Below, in pieces: positions 23,619 to 35,000 of a DNA stretch of 64,000 nucleotides. This stretch comes from Valencia hispanica (lineage: Eukaryota; Chordata; Actinopteri; Cyprinodontiformes; Valenciidae), in assembly GCA_963556495.2 (NCBI GenBank), contig OY747713.1, positions 40,357,461-40,421,460 on the forward strand. The letters run 5' to 3'. Below the pieces are notes generated by a model. That model saw only the letters and a program-made list of their open reading frames with translations. It was not told where the DNA came from and searched no databases. A program made the position numbers and the translations under genes. How positions within the stretch are numbered: the stretch's first letter is position 1; each line of letters opens with the position of its first letter.

Positions 23619-26600
23619 CTGTCAAAAGTAATGCATTAACGCAGGTTGATTAATTTGTAGAATTGACGCGATAAACTTTCAAAACGCAACATGCACTGGT
23701 TGACCCGCCCTTTTTATCCTACAATTCAGCCAATGCTGTGTTCAGTGCTCCTCAGGCAAACAGCATGGCAGATCCCAACTGCATCTATGGTTCCATGTGA
23801 ACATCTCTTCTCAGTCGCAGGCCAGATAGAGGGATTATCGATCTACATCACTCCCTGCTCTACTTTGCGTTTAGTCTGCAGAAAGAGACATGATCAGGTG
23901 TTGTAAACTATCAGAAGAAGCAATTGAAACGAGCAGGTGATTAAAAATGCAACAACCTGCAGTGATAACTTCACATCAGGTAAGCCTTGGCTAACAAACA
24001 AGCTACCATAGCTAACCAACACTCCAGCACCAAATCTTGCAGCTGCAAGATAACCACAAATAATAACAGTGGGAGCTGGACTTATGTTAAGGTTCGGATC
24101 AACACACATGATAAGCAAACAATCACTCTATTGTTCGGAAGACTTTACAATTCAATTCAAAAAATGCTTTATTGATCCCAGAGGGAAAATAACTATTTAA
24201 TTTTTCCAGGAGTTGTTGTAGATCCTGATGGCCGTGGGCAAGAAGGATCTCCTGTAGCAGTCTGTGTTGCAGCGAAACTGTTTGAAGTCTCTGACTGAAA
24301 ACACTCTATTGTCCAAAATTAATAAGAAATGGTCAGCTTTGCGTTATGAAAAGTTGCGTTCATTTGCCTTAGCAACTGGCTAAAAGATGAATAGATTAAA
24401 AGGGCCAAGTGTAAATGTGATTGTGGAGTTAAAAAGAAAAGTTCCATTGATCTCTCCTGTATTTCCTTTAGAAAAAGAACAAAAGATCTGGTTTTGTCCA
24501 TTATTTACACCAAAAATTTTAGTTTTTCAGTCATATTTAGAAATGTTCATTAATCGAGATTAATTAATACCTTTGTTTTTTTTTAACAAAGCCATCTTAA
24601 CAAGCTATACACTATACATGCTCCCAGCACAAGAGGAAATAAAGGTATCCACACTCAGTCTATGGTTCAATCTACTTGGTAAAATGAAAAGAAAACAAAT
24701 GTCAAAAAGTACTTATCTGCCAGTCAGATAGAACATGGATATAAACATGTATAATGTTTCTAGAAAGGCAAGATCAGGCAACACTAAAGCTTACAAGGAA
24801 TACCCTAACAAATAATACCAAACCCTTTCAGCGATGAGTCAAATAATTGTGCAGCAAAGTCCTTCACAAGATCACTAAAGTATAGTTTTCTCGCTAGATT
24901 ACTCTCAAGAGACATGAGAGTCAAATGATTCCGCCTTTCCTCCCCCATTGGGGATCTGAGTCTATTTTGTATTATTTTAAGCTTAGAGAATTGCTCACCA
25001 CTTGCATTTGTGACAGGAAATGTCAGGTAACATCTGAGCACAATGTCCACATTTGCAAAGATGTCCTGTAGGTTCTTTTCTCTAATTAACTGTAAAAGCC
25101 ATGGAGGAGATGTGATGCTTTTACCATGAATAGAATCTTTGAACTAGACAATCTCTTCCACAAAGTCCATCTCCAGGTCAGCTGAATATTTCATTTGGAG
25201 ATGAGATGCTTTGTTTCTTAGCTCTGGAACAGTAACATTAGCAAAGTTGTTCAGGGAGTCAAAGGTGTTGTTGAGGTTATGCAGCGATCTGTTTCAGAAG
25301 TTAGTCAACACTATCAACAACCACCAAAAAAAAAAAAAAAAAAAAACACAGTGGAGAAATTATGTCGAGCTGATAACTCAACCTCTGAGGCTGTGCTTTC
25401 TCCAAAAAATGCTTTTGGATTTTTTGGTCGTTCAGTGCTACCTCTGTGAACCTGTGAATCTGTTGGAGACAACCTTCTAGCTCGAGACTCAAACCTGTCA
25501 AACTGATCTCTCAGACCTCCTATGTAGTCACGCAAGGATCCCACCAAACCAGCTTCAAAGCGCTGGAGAATACAATGCCAAAATGTGCACATAAAGGCAG
25601 TTTCAAGCTTATTCATTTTTTTAGTCAAGTGACCTTGCTTCATTTCAAGTTGCTGCATTTAGACTACTGTCATTTAAAACAGTGGTCCTCAACTCCCCCC
25701 CCCCCACAAAGACCGTTTCATTACCCAATACAATAACAAAACTGAACATGAATATAATTTAGTTTAGAAATCCTGCTCCCTGATCCTTTAAAAAAGGTCA
25801 CTACCTGTGCGGCCCAGTGAGAAGTCAGTACCTCGTGGCCCCCGCTGTAAACTACTCCAAACCCAAAATACGCTCGGAGGGAGCAGCCCTCTGGCTCTGC
25901 AAATCTCCTTCATATTTACATGTCTACTCTACACTACCTTGGACCGCCACTAACATTATTCAGTTGCACTTCAAGCGATTTTGGATATTCCCTGACAGAA
26001 CATAAACTTATTGGCGAATATAAAACGGACATAACATAAAACACAGACCTTTTGGAGCCATGTTGTTGTCTTTTCCTGCTTGTTGTTGTGTTTACTGACG
26101 AAACCAAGCGTGATTTTGCTAATCTCACGTGATTTCGTGCTCTCAGTGACAGCTGCTTCCCTGCTGCTATGCGCCTCATATGCACCCGGTGGAAAGGGCC
26201 AAGCAGCAGAATACACAAGTGAAACGTGCTGCTCCTGTAACGAGCCGCTTACGCGTCGGGTGGAAAGGAGGGGTAACTAGACAGTTCGTTTTGGGCAGTC
26301 CTTCAGGTTTCATAGCCTCATTAGAAAGCTGGTTGCCACATACCATTGACCATAGTCAAGTATTTACCAGGGGCCAGAACAGGCGACATCAAATCCTACC
26401 TGAAACTGCTGGCTAAAGATAAGCGTAAATACAGTAAGATTGTTATTCACGCTGGCGGTAATGACACCCGGTTACGCCAATCGGAGGTCACTAAAATTAG
26501 TGTTGCTTCGGTGTGTAAGTTTGCCAAAACAATGTCCGACTCGGTAATCTTTTCTGGTCCCCTGCCTGATCGGACCAGTGACGACATGTTTAGCCGCATG

Positions 26601-29600
26601 CTGTCATTCCATCAATGGTTGTCTGGGTGGTGTCCAGCAAACGATGTGGGCTACATTGATAACTGGAGAACATTTTGGGGAAAACCTGGTCTGATCCGGA
26701 GAGACGGCATCCATCCCACTTTGGATGGAGCAGCTCTTCTTTCTAGGAATATGGCCGAATTTATTAGTCCTCCAAAACACTGACAACCCAGGGTCCAGAC
26801 CAGGAAGCAGAGTCGTAGTGTAACCCACCTCTCTGCTGCTTCTGTGCTGTTACCCACCCATTACCCTTTAGAAACACTGTCTTGCCCACGGCCAAAATTA
26901 AATGGATTAAAAGTTAAGCCAACAAAAGCAAATAATGGAAATCTCATAAAAATAAATACAACTTTGACTGAACAGAAAAATAAATCTATTAAATGTGGTT
27001 TATTAAACATAAGATCTCTCTCCTCAAAGACTTTGTTAGTAAATGACTTGATTTGTGATAATCACATTGATTTCCTTTGTCTCACAGAAACCTGGTTGCA
27101 GCAGGAGGATTATGTCAGTATAAATGAGTCAACTCCTTCCAGTCATTTAAATTTTCACATTCCTAGAAATACTGGGCGAGGGGGAGGAGTTGCAACCACT
27201 TTCCGTTCTGATTTACTAATTAGTCCCAGACCAATTGATAGCTACAGTTCTTTTGAACATCTAACCCTTAATTTTCCTCATCCAAGTTGCAAAACATTAA
27301 GACCATTTTTGTTTGTGGTTTTGTATTGTCCACCAGGCCCTTACCCTCAATTCTTGGATCAGATCTCACATTTTTTATCTGATTTAGTATTAAATACTGA
27401 TAGGGTCATTATAGTGGGGGACTTCAAAATTCATGTGGATACTGAAAGTGATAGCCTAAATGCAGCCTTTAATGCTATTTTAGACTCAATTGGCTTTACT
27501 CAAAAAGTACAGGGATCGACCCACTCGGGCAAACACACTTTGGACCTTGTACTGACATACGGTATTGAGTGTGAGGAAATAACAGTCCACCCACATAACC
27601 CGGTCCTGTCTGACCACTTCTTAATAACTTTAGAAATTACTTTAACTGACCATCTTAAATCTGAAAGAAAATGTCATTATAGTATAGCTTTATCAGACAA
27701 TGCTGTAACAATTTTTAAAGAATCTGTTCCATTCTTACTTTCCTTAGTGTCTCAGGGTAACACAGTGGATGGCAGCAATTCCATCTCTAACCCTTCAGAA
27801 ATTGATGATCTGGTTCACAGCGTTACGTCCTCATTGCGTTTGGCATTAGATAGTGTAGCCCCCTTAAAAAAGAAAGTGGCTAGCCATAGGAGGCTGACTC
27901 CTTGGTTTAACGCAGAGTTGCGTACTTTAAAGCAGAATACTAGGAAGTTGGAGAGAAAATGGCGCTCTTCACACCTAGAGGATTCCTATTTAACCTGGAA
28001 TAACAGTCTACTGCTATATAAAATGACCCTTCGACAAGCTAGTACAGCATATTTTTCATCATTAATAGAGGCGAATAAAAACAATCCTAGGTTTCTTTTT
28101 AGTACAGTTGCCAAACTTACACAGAGTCATAGCTCTGTTGAGCCAACTATTCCCCCAGCTCTTAGCAGTGATGATTTTATGGGATTCTTCAAAACTAAAA
28201 TTAATTCTATTAAAAATAAAATCATTGGCATCCTCCCAAACATGATTACTTCTTCGTCAGTAAATGAGGCAGTATCGGAAAGAACTGTAGAACCTCAGTT
28301 GTGCTTAGGCTGTTTTGATTCAGTCGAGCTTTCGGAATTATCAAAACTATTAGCCTCATCTAAACCTTCAACTTGTATGTTGGACCCAATTCCAACCAAA
28401 TTATTTAAAGAAGTGTTCCATTTGGTTCCTGGCCCCATTTTGGATATGATGAATCTATCCTTAGTAAACGGATACGTACCACAGGAATTTAAAATAGCTG
28501 TATTTAAACCTTTACTCAACAAACCTTCCCTTGATCAAGATGACTTAGTGAATTAAAGACCTATATCTAACCTTCCTTTCTTATCCAAAGTCCTTGAGAA
28601 AAATAGTTGCTAATCAAGTCTGTGAGCATCTAAACAGTAACGAGCTGTTTGAAGAGTCTCAGTCAGGTTTTAGAGCTCATCATAGCACTGAAACAGCACT
28701 GATGAAGGTTACTAATGATATTCTCATGGCCTCAGATAATGGACTTGTGTCTGTTCTGGTTTTGTTAGATCTCAGTGCTGCTTTTGACACAGTCGATCAT
28801 AATATTCTCTTAGAAAGGCTTGAACATGTTGCAGGGATCAAAGGAACAGCACTAGGCTGGTTTAAATCATATTTGTCTGACAGATTCCAGTTTGTTCATC
28901 TAAATGATCAATCTTCTTCACTCTCAAGGGTTACTTGTGGAGTTCCACAGGGTTCTGTGGTTGGACCAATTCTGTTCACCATATATATGCTCCCAATTGG
29001 TAGAATCATTAGACAGCATGGGATAAATTTCCACAGCTATGCAGATGATACACAACTATATTTATCCATAAATCCTGATGAACCCAGTCAGTTAGGTAGA
29101 TTACAGGCATGTCTGGAAGACATAAAAACATGGATGACCCTAAACTTTTTGCTTTTTAATTCTGACAAGACAGAAGTTGCTGTCTTTGGACCAGAAGTTC
29201 TTAAACAGAAACTGATTAGTCAGTCACTTCATCTGGACGGCATTAAATTGGCCCCCAGTGATAACATAAAGAACATCGGCATTATTTTTGACCGAGACTT
29301 GACATTTAAATCCCATATTAAACAGGTTTCTAGGATTTCTTTCTTTCACCTCCGGAATATTGCTAAAATTAGAAACATCCTGTCCAGGAGTGATGCTGAG
29401 AAACTAGTCCATGCATTTGTTACCTCAAAGCTGGACTACTGTAATTCTTTACTATCAGGAGGTCAACGAAATGCCATTAAAAGCCTTCAGTTGATCCAAA
29501 ATGCGGCAGCAAGAGTTCTGATAAATATTAAAAAGAGAGATCTCATTTCTCCGGTTTTAGCTTCCCTTCATTGGCTCGCTGTTAAATGTAAATATATATA

Positions 29601-32600
29601 TCTTAAATATAATTTAAGATCCTTCTTCTTACATACAAAGCCCTTAATAATCAAGCTCCATCATACATCAGAGATCTCCTATGGCTAGCCACTTTCTTTT
29701 TAAGGGGGCTAGACTATCTAATGCCAAATGCAATGAGGACGTAATGCTGTGAACCAGACCATCAATTTCTGAAGGGTTGGAGATAGAATTGCTGCCATCC
29801 ACTGTGTTGCTCTGAGACACTGAGGAAAGTAAGAATGGAACAGATTCTATAAAAATTGTTACAGCATTGTCTGATAAAGCTATACTATAATGACATTTTC
29901 TTTCAGATTTAAGATGGTCAGTTAAAGCAAATTCAAAAGTTATCAAGAAGTGGTCAGACAGGACCGGGTTATGTGGGTGGACTGTTATCTCCTCACACTC
30001 AATATCGTATGTCAGTACAAGGTCCAAAGTGTGTTTACCCGAGTGGGTCGATCCCTGTACTTTTTGAGTAAAGCCAATTGAGTCTAAAATAGCATTAAAG
30101 GCTGCGTTTAGGCTATCACTTTCAGTATCCACATGAATTTTGAAGTCCCCCACTATAATGACCCTATCAGTATTTAATACTAAATCAGATAAAAAATGTG
30201 AGATCTTATCCAAGAATTGAGAGTAAGGGGCTGGTGGACGATACAAAACCACAAACAAAAATGGTCTTAATGTTTTGCAAGTTGGATGAGGAAAATTAAG
30301 GGTCAGATGTTCAAAAGAACTGTAGCTATCAATTGGTCTGGGACTAATTAGTAAATCAGAACGAAAAATGGTTGCAACTCCTCCTCCTCGCCCAGTATTT
30401 CTAGGAATGTGAAAATTTAAATGATTGGAAGGAGTTGACTCATTTATACTGACATAATCCTCCTGCTGCAACCAGGTTTCTGTGAGACAAAGCAAATACA
30501 TGTGATTATTACAAATTAAGTTATTTACTAACAAAGTCTTTGAGGAGAGAGATCTTATGTTTAATAAACCACATTTAATAGATTTACAGTGGCTTGCAAA
30601 ACTATTCGGCCCCCTTGAACTTTTCCACATTTTGTCACATTACAGCCACAAACCTGAATCAATTTTATTGGAATTCCACGTGAAAGGCCAATACAAAGTG
30701 GTGTATACGTGAGAAGTGGAACGAAAATCATACATGATTCAGAATTTTTTTACAAATAAATAACTGAAAAGTGAGGTGTGCGTAATTATTCAGGCCCCTG
30801 AGTCAATACTTTCTAGAACCACATTTTGCTGCAATTCCAGCTGCCAGTCTTTTAGGGTATGTCTCTACCAGCTTTGCACATCTAGAGACTGAAATTCTTG
30901 CCCATTCTTCTTTACAAAACAGCTCCAGCTCAGTCAGATTAGATGGACAGCGTTTGTGAACAGCAGTTTTCAGATCTTGCCACAGATTCTCGATTGGATT
31001 TAGATCTGGACTTTGACTGGGCCATTCTAACACATGGATATGTTTTGTTTTAAACCATTCCATTGTTGCCCTGGCTTTATGTCTAGGGTTGTTGTCCTGC
31101 TGGAAGGTGAACCTCCGCCCCATTCTCAAGTCTTTTGCAGACTCCAAGAGGTTTTCTTCCAAGATTGCCCTGTATTTGGCTCCATCCATCTTCCCATCAA
31201 CTCTGACCAGCTTCCCTGTCCCTGCTGAAGAGAAGCACCCCCAGAGCATGATGCTGCCACCACCATATTTGACAGTGGGGATGGTGTGTTCAGAGTGATG
31301 TGCAGTGTTAGTTTTCCGCCACACATAGCGTTTTGCATTTTGGTCTCATCTGACCAGAGCACCTTCTTCCACATGTTTGCTGTGTCCCCCACATGGCTTG
31401 TGGCAAACTGCAAACTGGACTTCTTATGGTTTCCCTTTAACAATGGCTTTCTTCTTGCCACTCTTCCATAAAGGCCAACTTTGTGCAGTGCACGACTAAT
31501 AGTTGTCCTATGGACAGATTCCCCCACCTGAGCTGTAGATCTCTGCAGCTCATCCAGAGTCACCATGGGCCTCTTGGCTGCATTTCTGATCAGCGCTCTC
31601 CTTGTTCGGCCTGTGAGTTTAGGTGGACGGCCTTGTCTCTGTAGGTTTACAGTTGTGCCATACTCCTTCCATTTCTGAATGATCGCTTGAACAGTGCTCC
31701 GTGGGATGTTCAAGGCTTGGGAAATCTTTTTGTAGCCTAAGCCTGCTTTAAATTTCTCAATAACTTTATCCCTGACCTGTCTGGTGTGTTCTTTGGACTT
31801 CATGGGATTGTTGCTCCCAACATTCTCTTAGACAACCTCTGAGGCTGTTACAGGGCAGCTGTATTTGTACTGACATTAGATTACACACAGGTGCACTCTA
31901 TTTAGTCATTAGCACTCATCAGGCAATGTCTATGGGCAACTGACTGCTCTCAGACCACAGGGGGCTGAATAATTACGCACACCCCATTTTTCAGTCATTT
32001 ATTTGTAAAAAAAATTTGGAATCATGTATGATTTTCGTTCCACTTCTCACGTGTACACCACTTTGTATTGGTTTTTTATGTGGAATTCCAATAAAATTGA
32101 TTCATGTTTGTGGCTGTAATGTGAGAAAATGTGGAAAAGTTCAAGGGGGCCGAATACTTTCGCAAGCCACTGTACATATTATACATCATTGGGAAGCTGA
32201 GATTCCTGAGCTTCTAATTATTTATCTCAATCAAGGACACAATCCTAACTGTAGACACAGTAAACGCTTTTGTCAAACCAATCAGAAAGCAAGATAATGT
32301 GCAAATCACTGTTTGAAGCCACATATCATTGACAGAAGCAAGCCATCTTAAACAAAAACTTGACAAAAAGTATTTTTACCTCTACAAGGGTCCGGTTAAT
32401 GTCCTCCCGTAAAATAGCTAGTCCACAACAAGTCTTACGTTCACAATCCATCATAATCTGCTGTTCAAAACCTTGATAATTCCCTTCCTCATGTGTGATG
32501 ATTATTGGCAGCTGGCAAACAACAAATTGGTGCATTACCCAGACCGACTGGTATGGAGTGTGGATCAGAATGTCACTCAAGCTTGCACATGCCTCTCTAA

Positions 32601-34958
32601 GAGTGGTGATGTATTAGCATTGTCCCTGCTTGTGCTAGCTTTGCTCTTGTTTTTATTAAGTAAAGCTCTAATGTCCATTTTGCCATAAAACTGTATCAAA
32701 GTATCATCTTTACTGCCTCCGAATTAATATCATATAGCACACCCTGCTGGTTGTCTTGGGTCAATTATTTGCATGGTTGCACCTAATTTACATGGGTGTT
32801 GTAATCTGATTTGGGTGGGCCGAAATGGGTGGTCATGGAGCGCCCATTGGCGTGGGGCCTTTTCAGAATAAAGCTGGCTTGATTACAAATGCATGCTACA
32901 CTTTTGAGCTTTTTATCTCTATAAATGTTCCTACTCTGTCACAACTAATGCACTACTTTGTCTCATAAAATCCCACTATAATAAACCAAAGTTTGTGGTT
33001 GTAATCAAGCGGCATAAATACTTTTGGAAAGCAGTGTAGCTCAGTCCAGATCCATATTATTTCAGCTACCTTTGTTGCACAACAAATAAATGATCTGGAA
33101 ACGGGACTGGAGAAGTCTAGTTTACCTCGTCGCATATGTGGAGAGCAAGGAGCAAGCTGAGGAAGCCTGTGGAAGGATATCGTCCATGACCATCGAGCCA
33201 GGACTCGTGGACATATTTGAAAAAAGTTGGACTGTAAATCAACACCTGAAATAAGCCAAAAATAAATAAATAAAAAGATTAATAATGATTCACAGTTAAA
33301 TGCATTTTTATTCAAAAAGAAAAGATAGTTCATAATATCTTTTTTCTTAAACGTGTCCTGTTTGGCAGTGTTCATAACAATATCTAAACTCACCTTATCT
33401 TTGTTTGCCTTTATCGTGGTCATAACTGGTAAATATGTGCTGCAACAGACAGAGACACACACACACAAACACACAATTAAATTTCCCTTTAAAAAAAAAA
33501 AAAACTATAGTAGAACAATAAACACATCGAAATGGTTTTATTTAAAGGTAACAGATGGTGAAGGAAATGAAAGTCCAGAGTCCTTCTTCATTAAGGCTGT
33601 GTGAATGCAGCTAATTAAATCTAGATACCGAGGCAGATATTGAAGTAAAGCTCATTCAGTTGTCTTTTCTTTTTTGCACTTTCCACCATTCATCACACCA
33701 GAGCATCTGGTGTGAAGCTGCAAGTGAAGACACTAAATATTTAAATAGAGGTGTGTGCAGCACCTGCTGGGAGCCCGTGTTTAGTTAGTATGAAAAATGT
33801 CTTCTTGGTATGCAAATGTGGACAAATGGTCCTGTGTCCTTTCACTCAAGGAGCCCGGTTTTATTGAAAATGCAGCAAAATTCACAGCACTGAGTTCGGA
33901 TCCAATGGTTGCCATTATGTTAAAGCCGACATCCCTGCCAGTGGAGTTCAAATTTAATGATGCAGACGGATTACTTTGGCAACAGGACAGCACTACATTT
34001 ATGAGCAACATTTGCTTGGAAACCCCCACCATCTAACATAATGGCATGATTAATTAATTAGCTCTGGCTCTGCTTGGGCAGCAGCTCATTTTTCGTTCCT
34101 GTACGTCCAGTTGTTACGCTAATGATTATGGGTAACTGAGAAAAAAACAGCTAAAGGTGAAATGTACTGAAAAAAAAAAATCAAAGTGATTATCCTTGTT
34201 ATGGCAAAGTGACAGATAGAGAAAGCGGGAGAGTGTGACCGGATGGCAATCTGGTGTTAGAAGAGCGGAAATGAATCTGGGAGTGTGATACATGCAGCAT
34301 GCATGGTAATGCCTCTTCAGCTTGACAGTGAAAAAGTGGGTAATGAAACCTATCTTTTCCCTCACATTGGAGAGAGAGAGAAAAAAAGTGTTTGTTTTAT
34401 CCAAAAAGAAAATGTTCATTAAGACGGTTGGAGAAATTAACTTAAAAACAAAACTTAAGAGGAAAATAAATCTACTATATTTCTTCTGAGTATTTTACAC
34501 AAATTCTTGAACAGATTGTTGCTGTGTGGCCTTGTGACATTTTTCAGCTCAATGAGGCCAGTGATGATAGGAAACACTGATGCCTAGAAACTGATTTGAG
34601 TACCCATCCATCCATCCATCCATCCATGATCTATCCCGCACATTCTTGCAGGGTAGCATGGAGGGGGCAGGTGCTTATCTCCAGCAGTCATTAGCTGAGG
34701 AAGCGGGGTACACCCTGGACAGGTTGCCACAGGGCAACACAGGGACATACAGAACAAACAATCATGCACACCCCCCCCCCCCCCCCCACACTTAATTCAC
34801 ACCATACCTCTAAACATTGTGGGGACCAGGCAAAATGTCCTCACAACTACAAATGTCCACACAATGCTGGTGGCCTGTCAAAGGTTGGTCCACACAAGTA
34901 TAGCTATACATATACACCCACATATACACCCACACACACACACACACACACACCTACA

Positions 34959-35000
<42 letters not shown>

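Larger units (their letters stand above)
26160..29677 (+). mobile_element. L2/CR1-type LINE with ORF1 and ORF2, 3' end missing
   Basis: ORF1 (esterase) and ORF2 (endonuclease-RT) are in order and sense on the plus strand. Compared with the copy at 37,123-39,687, the sequence stops inside the C-terminus (after ATACATCAGAGATCT, 29,677). It then joins head-on to a reversed L2 5' segment with a CT overlap. It sits in the last intron of the sialyltransferase gene, antisense to it. Confidence 0.9.

Noticed and set aside
26160..30586. L2 inversion by twin priming
   Set aside because: Both orientations contain the same endonuclease region with many differences, so a single insertion cannot explain it.
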